A program made the translations under genes and the position numbers. Below the pieces are notes generated by a model, which saw only the letters and a list, made by a program, of their open reading frames with translations, did no database searches and was not told the DNA's origin. Shown one piece after another: positions 22,774 to 37,551 of a DNA stretch of 64,000 bases. Where the stretch lies: positions 3,727,501-3,791,500 of the forward strand of contig NC_045142.1 of NCBI RefSeq assembly GCF_008831285.2. Reading direction: 5' to 3'. Source of the DNA: Nymphaea colorata. Lineage: Eukaryota > Streptophyta > Magnoliopsida > Nymphaeales > Nymphaeaceae. Each line of letters starts with the position of its first letter. The first letter of the stretch is position 1.

Positions 22774-24007
22774 ATGGCATTTGAGGATCAAACATCAAAA
22801 GCTTTTAAAGAGATAAATCCAGAACTCACTGAGGCCGAATGTCCAGAGTTCATCCAAATGAGAAAGCAAGATCAACCGTCACCTCTGATTAATGATCCGA
22901 TTGAGGAAATTAACATTGGCACGGAAGAGAGTCCAAAGATTTTGCAAATTGGAACAAGTCTCTCAGCAGAAGAAAGAAAAGAGTTGATAGACTTCCTCAA
23001 AAAGCATCAAGAAGCCTTTGCGTGGACTTATGAGGACATGCCAGGGCTTGATACAAAATTAGTCGAGCATCGACTACCATTGAAACCAGAATGCAAGCCA
23101 ATCAAACAAAAGTTGAGGAAACTAGACCCTCGTCTTGAGGGGCAAGTTAAGGAAGGCCTGGAAGACCTACTAAAGGCAGGGTTCATCCGAACAATCGACT
23201 ATCCTGAATGGTTAGCAAACATTGTGGTAGTCCCAAAGAAAAATGGCAAAATTCGGCTCTGCATCGATTTCAGAGATTTGAATAAGGCTACACCAAAGGA
23301 TGACTACCCACTTCCAAACATTGACTTGTTGGTAGACAGTACCGCAGGTCACGCTATGTTCTCCTTTATGGATGGATATTCTGGTTATAACCAAATTAAG
23401 TTGGCAGCTCAAGATCAAGCCAAAACATCATTTACAACCCCATGGGGTACCTTCTGCTATACAGTAATGACATTTGGTTTGAAGAACGCTGGGGCAACAT
23501 ATCAAAGGGCTATGGCAGCTATTTTTCATGACCAAATGCATCAAATCATGGATGCATATGTAAGATATCTACTAATTAAGGTCAAAAACAACGGGAGAAT
23601 CACATCAACATTCTCTCTCAAGTTTTTGATAGACTCTTACAATACAAACTTAGATTGAATCCACAAAATGTGTATTTGGTGTGGAATCCGGTAAGCTTTT
23701 GGGATTTATGGTCAGCCAAAAGGGAATCGAATGATCCTTCCAAAGCAAAGGCGATCATCGAAATGTCACCCCCAACAAATCTTAAGGAGCTACGCAGCTT
23801 GCAAGGCAGAATTCAATCAATCAGAAGGTTTATATCTAATCTCGCCATGAGATGCAACCCTTCAACCATTTACTGCGGAAGAGTCAAATTTGAATGGGAG
23901 CATGAATGTCAAGCCTCATTCGAAAAGATCAAGAAGTATCTTCTTTGCCCACCAATTTTAAAACCTCCAATTTTAGGGGAACCTCTACTCCTTTACATCA
24001 CAGTTAA
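22774..24007 (+). CDS. Reverse transcriptase, first copy, cut by the gap
   Basis: Starting MAFEDQTSKAF, the region holds the usual gypsy RT blocks: KKNGKIRLCIDFRDLN, PLPNIDLLVD, FMDGYSGYNQI, MTFGLKNAGATYQR. Where the second copy has YVDD this one reads YVRYL because of local base differences (23557-23568), and the frame is then lost at about 23570. The remaining part to 24007 matches the second copy with single-base indels. The sequence stops at the N-run. The errors are best explained by poor quality at a contig end. Confidence 0.9.
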
Positions 24008-24107
24008 NNNNNNNNNNNNNNNNNNNNNNNNNNNNNNNNNNNNNNNNNNNNNNNNNNNNNNNNNNNNNNNNNNNNNNNNNNNNNNNNNNNNNNNNNNNNN
24101 NNNNNNN
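24008..24107. other. Assembly gap, 100 N
   Basis: Exactly 100 N, the conventional placeholder for a gap of unknown size. Sequence on its right restarts inside gag (24108 equals 20327), and the left side ends where 27783 lies in the right copy. The flanks therefore overlap by about 3.7 kb. Confidence 0.98.
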
Positions 24108-25388
24108 GGAAGAACCGAAAACTCCCAAGAAAAAGAAGAAGGGAGAATCCTGGAAAACAAAAATCCAGGAAGTTGAAAAAAAGTTAAATGCAGTACAACT
24201 TAAAGGCAAGAACAAGAGGAATTTCACTTGCGAAGATTTCTACGAAAGCTTCGAAAATGACAAAACATAAAAAACTTGCCCAAGAAATTTATCAAATTTG
24301 ATGGCCATGGAGACCCAAAGGCACATTTGGCCATGTTCTTTGCTGAATGCTACAAATTCCGCCACAATCATAGGGCCCTCTTTCGATGTTTCCCTAGAAG
24401 CCTAGAAGGAATTGCAGCACAATGGTATCGGGAACACATCAACCCAGTGGAATTGAAAAATTTTGACATGTTAATCAACCTTTTCATCGAAAGGTTCATT
24501 CAAAACGTTGAAACTGCACCAACGATCACCACATTATGCTATCTAAAACAGAGGCCAGGTGAAAAGGTGAGAGATTTTATTCAGAGGTGGAGGTCTTCTT
24601 GCAACAAGATGAGAGACCCAATCTCTCAATCCCATGCACTGGGATTGATCGTAAACAATTTGACACAACCATTAAGGAGCCTCATTTCCAATGCTCCAAT
24701 CAAGTCTTTCATCGATCTCACTGAGAGGGCAGAATGCATTGAAGCAGGAATTGAGAATGGAGCTTTTGATGCTGTCATCCCGGTAAAAGTAAGGGAAGAT
24801 ACAAAAAAGAATAGCAGAAGTCAGAATGCTCCAGCCAACATCGTGGCCAACGCTGCAGCCTTCAAGAAAGAAAAGTCCGAATATCCTAAGAATAAAGGGG
24901 TAATGGACAAAGCTAGTGGCAGTAGTAGTGGCACCAAAAAAAACATCCTGGATGGGGGTACGATAGAAAATTACCCCATTACAACAAAGTTATGAAGAGT
25001 CATGCATATGCTAATCGAAAGAGGTACTCTGTTTCTCCCAAAAGTCTCCAACCCCCCACCAATGATGGGGGAAAACAAAGAGCAATTCTGCAAATTTCAT
25101 CGCGCTCCAGGACATGATACAGAAGACTGCCTTGTACTTAAAAATATTGTGCAAGATGCAGTTGACAAAGAAATAATCAAAGAGGTCAGTGAACAGCCGG
25201 ACATTCTCAAGAATCCTTTTCCTAAACATGGCAAAGGAATAGTTTCGATGGTCAGATTTTCAACAGGTCGTCAAATTATGGTGACAAACAAAAGGGATAC
25301 AGCGTCCCTGGATTTCTTTGGATTGCTTTTCAAACATGATAAAGATCCATCAATGCACAAACCGGACTGGTTAAACAAGACCATCTGA
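24108..25388 (+). CDS. gag: Gag, second assembled copy (overlap duplicate)
   Basis: Nearly identical to 20327-21620. It lacks the gag N-terminus because the contig starts here. Its frame is broken by single-base differences (a missing base near 24264, changes in the A run near 24940 and G run near 24955, a lost G near 25342), mostly in homopolymers and at places where the first copy is open. The reading pieces are 24276-24995 and 25002-25388. It should not be counted as a second gene. Confidence 0.88.
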
Positions 25389-25449
25389 CAGAGATTGATC
25401 AGAAGTCACAAGTGTGCGACCCTGAACCATTGGAATCCATTTCAATGAA

Positions 25450-26390
25450 TTGGACCCCTTACCTGAAGTCAAGAAGGAGGGTTTAGCCCTAACAGGGGGG
25501 AATGAATGGGCTTTTGAATTATGTGAAAATAGTCCGATCATATTCTCTGATAAAGATCTACCAACTGGAGGTGCATCGCACAATGACGCCTTGCACATAG
25601 TGATAGAGACAAGGGGCACCAGAGTCTCCCACGTTTTAATTGATGGTGGAGCAAGCCTGAACATCTGTCCACAACAAACAGCTCGTGAGTTGGGCATAAG
25701 ACAGGCTGACTATACTCCATCCAAAATTTTCATCCATGGATATGACGGGACAGGACAACCATGCCTAGGATGCATATGTCTGGATTTGAATATTCTGAGA
25801 CATATCATCGGGTTTTATTTCATGTGGTGGATATAGAACCCTCCTTCAACTTGTTGCTTGGCAGGCCATGGATCCATGCTACCAATGCAGTTCCCTCCAC
25901 TCTACATCAGTGTGTCAAATGGACTTACAACGGGAATTCTATAACCATCTATGCAGAGGATAGGGAAAGTCGGCTTGTACACCCAATGATTCCGGTACCA
26001 ACATATACAATTGAGGTACCCAGTATTCGAGTCTGCAAAGAAGAAGAAATATCTCAAAGTCTTAGCAGGTTGGCCATTCAGAAACCAAAGAAACAGGTAT
26101 GGGTGAAAAGGGGTACCAAACTTGAAACAAGTTACAAAAGTCATCCGTTGTTCAAGAAATTCTGCCAGAATGAGAAAGGATTGGATTTACTCATACGCCA
26201 TGGCTACCAGCCATTTACTGGCCTTGGCAAACATGAAAATGGAATCTTGGAACCAGTTACCTTGACAGGACAACGAGGCACTCAAGCCTTGGGGTGCCAA
26301 AGCTATGAAGAAGTGGATGTTGAGGAAGAATTCAAGCCAGTACCTTTCGTCAAGAGCAATACCATAGGCGGATGTTCACCATCAATTTGA
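25450..26390 (+). CDS. Protease region, second assembled copy
   Basis: It repeats 21670-22615. Here the gag-protease junction is open (25450-25836), unlike the first copy, but a base is missing near 25793 (ATATTCTG versus ATATTTCTG), splitting the frame until 26390. The active-site DGG and the G-patch-like block are unchanged. Confidence 0.88.
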
Positions 26391-26548
26391 ATCAACAAAT
26401 CCGCCATCATTTTGTCATTTTGTCGTCATTGTACTCAAATAGACCAAGTGTCTTCATTTTGTAATACCTTCAAAAATACAATGACAAATGCAAATTACTT
26501 CCATATACAATGTCTCAAATTTCATCTAACTTCTTTACAATCTTTAGG

Positions 26549-27737
26549 ATGGCATTTGAGGATCAAACATCAAAAGCTTTTAAAGAGATAAATCCAGAAC
26601 TCACTGAGGCCGAATGTCCAGAGTTCATCCAAATGAGAAAGCAAGATCAACCGTCACCTCTGATTAATGATCCGATTGAGGAAATTAACATTGGGCACGG
26701 AAGAGAGTCCAAAGATTTTGCAAATTGGAACAAGTCTCTCAGCAGAAGAAAGAAAAGAGTTGATAGACTTCCTCAAAAAGCATCAAGAAGCCTTTGCGTG
26801 GACTTATGAGGACATGCCAGGGCTTGATACAAAATTAGTCGAGCATCGACTACCATTGAAACCAGAATGCAAGCCAATCAAACAAAAGTTGAGGAACTAG
26901 ACCCTCGTCTTGAGGGCAAGTTAAGGAAGGCCTGGAAGACCTACTAAAGGCAGGGTTCATCCGAACAATCGACTATCCTGAATGGTTAGCAAACATTGTG
27001 GTAGTCCCAAAGAAAAATGGCAAAATTCGGCTCTGCATCGATTTCAGAGATTTGAATAAGGCTACACCAAAGGATGACTACCCACTTCCAAACATTGACT
27101 TGTTGGTAGACAGTACCGCAGGTCACGCTATGTTCTCCTTTATGGATGGATATTCTGGTTATAACCAAATTAAGTTGGCAGCTCAAGATCAGCCAAAACA
27201 TCATTTACAACCCCATGGGGTACCTTCTGCTATACAGTAATGACATTTGGTTTGAAGAACGCTGGGGCAACATATCAAAGGGCTATGGCAGCTATTTTTC
27301 ATGACCAAATGCATCAAATCATGGATGCATATGTAGATGATCTACTAATTAAGTCAAAAACAACGGAGAATCACATCAACATTCTCTCTCAAGTTTTTGA
27401 TAGACTCTTACAATACAAACTTAGATTGAATCCACAAAAATGTGTATTTGGTGTGGAATCCGGTAAGCTTTTGGGATTTATGGTCAGCCAAAAGGGAATC
27501 GAGATGGATCCTTCCAAAGCAAAGGCGATCATCGAAATGTCACCCCCAACAAATCTTAAGGAGCTACGCAGCTTGCAAGGCAGAATTCAATCAATCAGAA
27601 GGTTTATATCTAATCTCGCCATGAGATGCAAACCCTTCAACCATTTACTGCGGAAAGGAGTCAAATTTGAATGGGAGCATGAATGTCAAGCCTCATTCGA
27701 AAAGATCAAGAAGTATCTTCTTGCCCACCAATTTTAA
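26549..27737 (+). CDS. Reverse transcriptase, second copy, with YVDD
   Basis: It repeats the first RT copy from the ATG at 26549. Frames change near 26695 (an extra G), 26895-26915 and 27190, all single-base differences from the first copy. The catalytic YVDD is intact at 27330-27341, followed by the thumb and connection region (GFMVSQKGIEMDPSKAKAI, LRSLQGRIQSIRRFISN). The frame is lost again at about 27725 before RNase H. Confidence 0.92.
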
Positions 27738-27744
27738 AACCTCC

Positions 27745-28130
27745 AATTTTAGGGGAACCTCTACTCCTTTACATCACAGTTAACGATTCAGCCTGTGGTG
27801 GATTTCTGGCTCAATATGAAGAAGGATGCCGAATAGAACATGCCATTTATTACATCAGTAAGACATTTGTGCAGTATGAAAAGAACTACTCGCACATGGA
27901 AAAAACTTGCTTAGCCTTAGTGTGGATGTGTCAAAATTAAGGCATTATCTATTGGCTTGTGAAGTTAAAATTTTATCCAAACTTAATCCACTCAAATATA
28001 TCCTCGAACAGCCATTTCTGAATGGAAGGATAGCAAAGTGGCAGGTTTTGCTGATGCAATATGATTTGGAATATGTGTCACAAAAATCAATCAAGGGGCA
28101 AGCCATTGCAGACCAATTGGCAGATTTTCC
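27745..28130 (+). CDS. Ty3/gypsy RNase H, frame-split
   Basis: Motifs: LLLYITVNDSACGGFLAQ, HAIYYISKTF, MEKTCLALVW, then after a frame change near 27930 LRHYLLACEV, NPLKYILEQP, KWQVLLMQYD and SIKGQAIADQLADFP. The position often held by Asp in DPLKY is Asn. In Tat elements the original RNase H is followed by a second one, and some decay of the first is expected. Confidence 0.85.
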
Positions 28131-28179
28131 TCTATATGAAGAAATTAGAACAAATGATGATTTTCCAGATGAGCAAATC

Positions 28180-28610
28180 CTGACAACTGAACCAGAGCCG
28201 ATTTGGGAGATGTACTTTGATGGATCTAAGAGCACAGCTGGGGCAGGCATTGGGATACTTTTCATTACACCAGAAAGGAAAATGATTCCTTACTCTCTCA
28301 AATTGAATTTTTCCTGCACGCATAATATGGCAGAGTACGAGGCCCTAATCCAAGGACTCAAATGTTGCTCAAATTTAAAGTGCAGAGAGTTCGCATTTTT
28401 GGAGATTCTCTCTTAGCTGTCAGTCAGGTCAATGGAGATTGGCAAGTCAAAGATCAAAAATTGATCCCATATCAAGAGTTAGCAGCTTCCCTCTTAAGAC
28501 AGTTCGAGGAATGTCAACTCTTACATGTCAAAAGAGAATTTAACCCAATAGCAGACGGTTTAGCCAGTTTAGGCTCTACCATTGCCTTCAAACCTGGAGA
28601 ATCTATCAGA
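28180..28610 (+). CDS. Second (archaeal-type) RNase H
   Basis: MYFDGSKSTAGAGIGILF has the first catalytic Asp (28219-28221). NMAEYEALIQGL supplies the Glu, IFGDSLLAVSQVNG the next Asp (28403-28405), and NPIADGLASL the last. An extra RNase H of this kind between RT/RNase H and integrase is the signature of plant Tat elements. One base is missing near 28378, so the first part is in one frame and the rest (from 28362) in another. Confidence 0.9.
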
Positions 28611-29939
28611 TCTTTTGAAGTTGGAAGACTCGAACAACCATCTTTTGTCATACCAGAACAGGTGTTGCAAGCAGAAAGTAGAGAAACACCATGGTATCAG
28701 AACATCAAGGATTTTCTCCAAACTGGAACACTTCCACCAGAAATGTCTCGAAAAGAGCAAAGAGTTTTGAGACACATGTCTTCAAGATATTTCATTCTAG
28801 CCGACATCCTATACAGAAGAAGATTCAGCACAGAATATGCTAGATGTCTCGATGCAAATGAGGCACTAGAAGTCATTCAAGAAGCCCTTGAAGGAATTTG
28901 TGGGGGACATGTAGGGTATCAGACCCTCGTCAAGCAGATAGTCAGAGCAGGGTACTATTGGCCCACAATGCAAAGAGACTGTCACCAATTTGTCAAGAAA
29001 TGCATCAAATGTCAGTTGCATGCACCATCAATTCATGCTCCAGCAGCGTACCTTCATTCGGTCAGCTCACCATGGCCATTCTCCATGTGGGCCTTCGACG
29101 TAGTCGGTCCAATCAATCCACCTGCCTCAAATGGACACAGGTATTTTCTTGCAGCTACAGATTACTTCACCAAATGGGTGGAAGCGATCACTTTAAAAAC
29201 AGTCGAAGGACAACACGTAGTGTCCTTCATTCATAAAAATCTTTTGTGTAGATTTGGCATCCCGCATGATATCGTTTCTGATAACGGTACTCATTTCAAA
29301 AATGGGAAAATGCGCAATCTTTGTCATAAACACAAAATACAACATCACTTTTCTGCCCCATATTACCCTCAAGGTAATGGTCAGGTAGAAGCAACCAACA
29401 AGATTTTGATTCGTGTCTTAGAAAGGACAGTTGAAACAGGCCGAGATTGGCACGAGAAAATGCACAATGCACTTTGGGCGTATCGAACCACAATTCGGAC
29501 ACCCACCAATGCTACACCAGCAGAATTAGTATATGGAACGGAAATTGTCCTTCCATTACATGTCCAAAAACCAGCAATGAAATTTGCTGCTCTCATTGAA
29601 CTCCCAATTAACAAATACCAAAAAAAGAGACTTACTCAATTAGACCTCTTAGACGAGAAAAGACTACAAGCGGCAGAGCATGCCGAAGTCTAACGTAAGA
29701 GAGTCGCCCGACATTATGCCAAATCAGTCATTGAAAGAAAATTTCAGGTAAATGATCTTGTTTTAAGATCCATAGTTCCACTCAGGAGTAGACCCAAAGG
29801 AAAATGGGCGCCGAACTGGGAAGGACCATATGTTGTCAAAGAGGTTCTACCTCACAATTCTTATCGACTGATTGATGCCGATGGGGTTGAAATCCCCGAT
29901 CCAATTAATGCTTTGCATCTCAAAAAATTCTATACTTGA
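28611..29939 (+). CDS. Integrase with DD35E; premature stop before C-terminus
   Basis: The open frame from 28362 continues into integrase. The N-terminal zinc-binding region includes GGHVGYQTLV and FVKKCIKCQ. The core has Asp in WAFDVVG (29097-29099), Asp in SDNGTHF (29280-29282) and Glu in NGQVEATNK (29388-29390), with 35 residues between the last two. A TAA at 29691-29693 interrupts the frame, but the same frame continues to a TGA at 29937-29939 with a normal C-terminal region (FQVNDLVLR, KWAPNWEGPYVV, LKKFY). Only one contig covers this part, so a read error cannot be checked. Confidence 0.92.
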
Positions 29940-30999
29940 ATTTGCAATTCAAAAAAAAAAAAATTCAAAATAGTTGTGCTTTGATAAGCACGTTTGTAAC
30001 AATTTTCAAACCAACTAAGGGGCATGGTATCCCTTAGGGAAAAGTTTCAAAAATGCATCAAAATTTTCAAACTCAACCCATGTCTTGAAGACAATTGCAA
30101 GGGCATCGTCTTGAAATAGGCAAGAAATTTCACAGACATTGAGGGACTTATGTATAGTAATTAATGTTGGTCCCGACAATCGGCATTTGTAAAGGTCTAG
30201 CATGAGATGCCATAAGAAAAAGTCTTGTCACCTAAAAGGCCTTGGCAAAATGCTAGAAAAAGCTATCAAGCGAAATGAGTTGAGCAATGAGCTCGGGGTG
30301 AGTGTAGTTGTTCCTCTGGTTCAAAGCTCAGCAGGCGCGGGTGGGCATATGACCTATGCTTACGCCGTGAAGCTAGAAAGCAATCCATGAACATTTTGCT
30401 TATATTAAGTCTCCTAAAGCCTTCTGAATTCGAGCAAGTAAGCCCGGGGAGTGTTTTACATTTGGTACCCTGAGGCCAACTGGTCTAGGAGTTACCGGCC
30501 CAAAGCTTGTTACAAGGGTTCAGAAGAAAGCCCGATAGACTTGATATTACACAAAGCAAACTACACAAAACCGCCAAAGCGGTGGAACTCCGTAGTAGCT
30601 TTTGGGGTGGTGAGGAATTTCTCCCAAGAGTGAAGGGTGGCTCAAAAAGAAAATCAAAATTCAAAAGCAAAAGAGAGTATGTGAAAAACTAAGTAAAAGA
30701 AGAGAAAAAGCACTTGCCAATGGTTTAGAAGGCATCGAAGGCAAATTTCTCAAAGCATCAAATGCAAAAACTTTCACAATTACAAAATTTTTCACCCAAC
30801 ATTAATTCCTCTACAAAGTCTCCAATGAGATGGAGAAAGATCTTCTTATTTCAGGTCTATGCCTAGCATTTCCCCTCGAGCGAGGATGGTTCAACATCAT
30901 TTGAAAAATGGATTTTCCAAACGATTTGCAAAAATTTGGTGCGTGAATCTTTGCTATTAAGCAAATTATTCAATTTGCTTAACAACAAAGAGGGGCATC
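29940..30999 (+). other. gypsy 3' non-coding region and polypurine tract
   Basis: About 1.06 kb separates the integrase stop from the 3' LTR. Small open frames (30202-30390, 30507-30692 plus; 30015-30203 minus) have no protein features. The sequence AACAACAAAGAGGGG at 30981-30995, just before the LTR, is the polypurine tract for plus-strand priming. Long 3' non-coding stretches are common in Tat/Ogre elements. Confidence 0.7.
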
Positions 31000-33900
31000 T
31001 GTTAACACCCCAAATTTTTCCACATCAAAATTGAAGCAATGTGAAAATTTCACAAAAGAATTGTGAAAATTTGCAATTTCAAAGCCAATTTCGAATCTAA
31101 AGAACAATTAGATTCAAATCGTGAATTTAACCCGATACACGAATCCCAATGCAGGATTACGAGTCCAAATTCAATTGCAAATGTCATTTGAAATCCAAAT
31201 CCAATTGCAAAATGCAAATTTTGACTTAGATCCAAGAATTGGATCTAATTCAGTCTAAAATGCTACGTGGGACCCACGTGTGGGCCCCACCTAGCCCGTG
31301 TGGTCAAGAGCCCTCCCCAGGGGCCATGCCCCCCTCCATGTCAAAAAATAATAATAAATAAATATTTTCTCTCAATTAATTGAAGAAAAGTCATTTTCAA
31401 GAAGAAATAAAGGAGAAACCTAGGAAAAGAGAGACATTTATGTCTCTCTCTCTTCTTTAACCAGATCCTCCTTAAAGAAAAAAATCATTTCCAAGGAAGC
31501 AATTACTAGACTGGTCAAACTCACCTAACCTACTTAATCCAAGTAGGTTTGACCCGGGTACACTCAAATGTGGTGCCAATTCCAGCTAGGTTCGGTCACA
31601 ATGGGCTCAACATAGTCAAAACGTAAGTCTGTCTCATGATCCAATTAATGGACGAAAATAGACTTTGACCGAACCAAACCCACTTTGACTAAACTCAGTC
31701 AAAGTACAATTTAGCTCAATTAAGAGCTTTCTTGACCCAAATTTATCAAATTACCTCAAATAAAGTCAAACTACTTGCAAATGAGCTTTGACTTTGGTCA
31801 ATTGGTCGAAATTGATCAATTTGGACAATTTTGCCCTTCTACGGTCAACTTAAGATTAAAAAGCCTAAAATGGTTTATGAAAGGCAAATAAACATTTGAA
31901 TTTGTCAAATGCATGAATCAAATACCAAATTTAAATTGAATTTCTCAAGTGAAAGTTTGATTCAGTTGAAATCCATTTTCAATCAAGTTTTGGACGAAAA
32001 TACCCTTTTCGAACCAAATTTGATAAAATTTTTAAATTTTATTAAAATTTAAATTTAATTATCATAATTCAATGGCATTTGGAGCTTAGTAACTAGGTTT
32101 TAACCTTATAAGCTCGATTTCAAACAAAAAATAAATAAATAGTACAAAATAAGGGCAAAACCCTGTGTAAGGGCATTTTCGTCCAAAATTTTGGTCAAAA
32201 TGGTCACCTAGGTCTGAACCCAAGTTGACCAAACCTAGCCCAGCCCACCTAGCTCGTGGAAATGGGCTGAGAAATGGTCAATTAGAGCCTTTAAAGTCTA
32301 TTTAACTCATTTTACAAGTCCCCAAGGTCTTAAGTAAGTTCACAAGGTGAGTTAAGAAGGTGGTTGAACCCACTTCCTCCTCTATATAAACCTCCCTTGG
32401 CCACTAAGGGGGGGGACGAAATTTTGGAGCATTCTATCAAATTGCTGCAGCCAAGGAGCTAGGAGGGAGAAGCCAAGGAAGAGAGAAGAGGTTCGTCCAA
32501 ACCCCCTTCCCCTTTTTCTCCCATTCTCTTCTTCACTTTCTTCTATTCTCCCCATTGATTTTGCTAAGTTAGGGTGCTTAAGTGAACCCTTACTTAGGAT
32601 TTTCGTGGTGAGAAGCCCTCTTTACCACTCCAAATTCCAGCAAGCAAGCTATTTCTTATTCTAGCTTTGCTAAGCTTGAATCCACGGTTGGATTCTTGCT
32701 TAGGATTGCTTGGGTTAGAAAACAAGTGAAGACGAAAGACAAACATCAAGACCGACCGCAAGGTAGGTGATCTTAACTCACTTCTCTTCTACTTTAGCTT
32801 ATTGTTGATTTATTTTAATTCCAATAATTCGTGGGAGGGTTTATTTTCATTTGCTTATGGCTGGGAATGATGTCCAGCTAAGGGAAACCTACGCTTCAAT
32901 GTACATGTTAATGCATAATGCATGCATATGTCGGTTTTTCTTAAATATGAACCCAAGTATCAAATTTCGAAATGGGCCCCAAGGCCACGTCCCTTTCAAA
33001 GGAACCAACTTAATACCATTTTGAACTCCCTACCATGAGAGAATCCCACGGTGAGAAAGTGATTTTGCTACATCACGTATGATGAAAATGCCTATAAGGG
33101 ATGGATACGTTTTTATGAATGTGATCCACCCTTGCATGGCGAAATGATGGACGAATAAGCTTGAGTATTGTTTTATTTTCTTTCTTATTCACAGTCATTT
33201 TGATTCATGTCTTTCAATTTAATTAATCAAGGGTAGTAGGGAAGATTTGAAACAAGTTCTCAATCTTCCTACATAAAAGAACCCAGCCATGAATCATCAT
33301 GATTCATGAGTCATGCGGTCCCTTGATAAAATTTCATTTTGAAAAGTAAGGTACATATATGTATACATTGTTATATATGTACATATATGCATCCGATTTC
33401 TTGTCAAAAATTACATTCCTCCCTTAAAATCAGGTTGGAACATGTTTCCAAACCGGTCTTTAAGGAAATGGGCCATTTTTATTGATTTTTCTAGTGCAAG
33501 TTTATAAATTACTTTCATTTCATTTTTACTTAATTTCAGCAAACCCATACGTAAGATGTATGTATGTTGATGAAATCAGACCATGTTTTATAGGAATTGG
33601 TTTAAGAATATCAAAATTTACGTATTTGAAATACCAACCATCCTAGAATCATCCAAAGGAGTTGATGATTTCATTACTACGAAATCTGGAATTTGAATAG
33701 ATTTGAAAAACTCATTGTTTCTATCTAAGAAACAAGTCCTTATTGGAATCAATGTCCACAATTTTCAGCTATTTAAATCAACACAAGGTCTGATTTTTAG
33801 CTATTTTGAGACAAAAGTGGACGTCATCCATGTCTCCCATCCGTTTCAAAGATTGAACTTGACATCATTTATATATTTTCATCATTTTGATAATTTTATG

Positions 33901-34825
33901 TCAAGCCTCAAGCTTATGGACTACATCTCTAATTCATGTGCTTAATCATATAATGAGCACATATAGAGAAAGTCCTACATTTTAATCAATCTTCATGTAT
34001 AGATTGTATGACGTGCAATACGGACTTTGAGAGATTATGAGGGAGTGAAGAATGTATGTTTCATATGAATGAATCTTGATGGATTATGAGAGAGAGAAGA
34101 ATGAATGTTCCATATAGTTTCCATTCTCGTTTCATGCATTCACTTTCACTCAAAATCAATGGCACCACATGCACATTCTCAAGAAATTAAGTGATTCAAA
34201 TTTAAGTTGCAAAAAGTGACCAAGTCATATTGCAATGAGAATTTGTAAACTTCACTTAACTTCAAAAGAAAACACAAGCAATGCATTCATAATCTTTTGG
34301 CCAAAGTGCATTTGAAAAACAACATGTTTTCTAACAATTTGGAACCTATCTTCTTTCAAAAGAATGAATTCTACAAATCACATGATTTGACAAAAGAAGA
34401 GTTCAAAATCAATTTTTGTCATAAGATGATCATCATCATCTAGAGTTCACAACAAAGAACTCAATTCCAAATCTTCAAAAATCCTCAAGAATTATGTGTT
34501 TCAAATAACACCAAAACAAAGGATTTTAAACCAACTTGAAAACCCCCAATATTCAAATTCATTTATTCAAAAAAAAATGAATTTCGGTTCTTGAATCCAA
34601 AACCTCAATGCATAAGCATATAGGACTTACATCAATAACTCGTATATGATCCAAATGATCTTTAGTCCTTGGTCTAATTACCCCTGTTAAAGGCGGCAGG
34701 AACGGTTGGACCTCGTACCGACGAGCGGATCCCTTTCTCTTGAAAATTTTCTCAAAACCCCAATTTTAAAAGAATTTTGCTGACTCGCATTTCGACCTTC
34801 TTGAAAAGGGAGTGGGGTGCGAACA
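31000..34825 (+). repeat. 3' LTR of the gypsy element
   Basis: This 3,826-bp copy of 14016-17843 starts TGTTAACACC and ends GCGAACA. Differences I saw include A to G near 31879, C to A near 32342, G to A near 32501 and two single-base length changes. The TATA box is at 32382-32391. It is followed directly by the second GATGT. Confidence 0.96.
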
Positions 34826-34830
34826 GATGT
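34826..34830. repeat. Target-site duplication GATGT (right)
   Basis: Exact match to 14011-14015. It marks the original insertion point, 51 bases from the stop codon of the minus-strand kinase pseudogene. Confidence 0.95.
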
Positions 34831-34881
34831 CTATCTTCGTTGAGGAGAAGATATCGGAAGAGAAGAAAGGGTTTGGCACGA

Positions 34882-37483
<2,602 letters not shown>

Positions 37484-37517
37484 CTGCATTGGAAGAAGAA
37501 TACTTATAGATGGAACA

Positions 37518-37551
<34 letters not shown>

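Larger units (their letters stand above)
14016..34825 (+). mobile_element. Full-length Tat/Ogre-like Ty3/gypsy element
   Basis: The element is bounded by 3.8-kb LTRs starting TGTTAACACC and ending GCGAACA, and by a 5-bp target duplication. Internal order is primer-binding site, ORF1 with plant mobile domain, gag, protease, RT, RNase H, second archaeal-type RNase H, integrase, polypurine tract. Long LTRs, an extra ORF before gag, two RNase H domains and a CX2HX4HX4C gag finger are hallmarks of the Tat branch (Ogre and relatives). It measures 20,810 bp as assembled, but about 3.78 kb is a repeated contig end around a 100-N gap, so the real length should be near 17.0 kb. The LTRs differ by only about nine substitutions and two single-base indels by my count, so it is young. 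Confidence 0.93.

Noticed and set aside
24108-27783. A second, tandem gag-protease-RT unit inside the gypsy element
   Set aside because: It begins and ends in step with the 100-N gap and differs from the first unit mainly by homopolymer indels, so an unmerged contig overlap explains it better than a real duplication.
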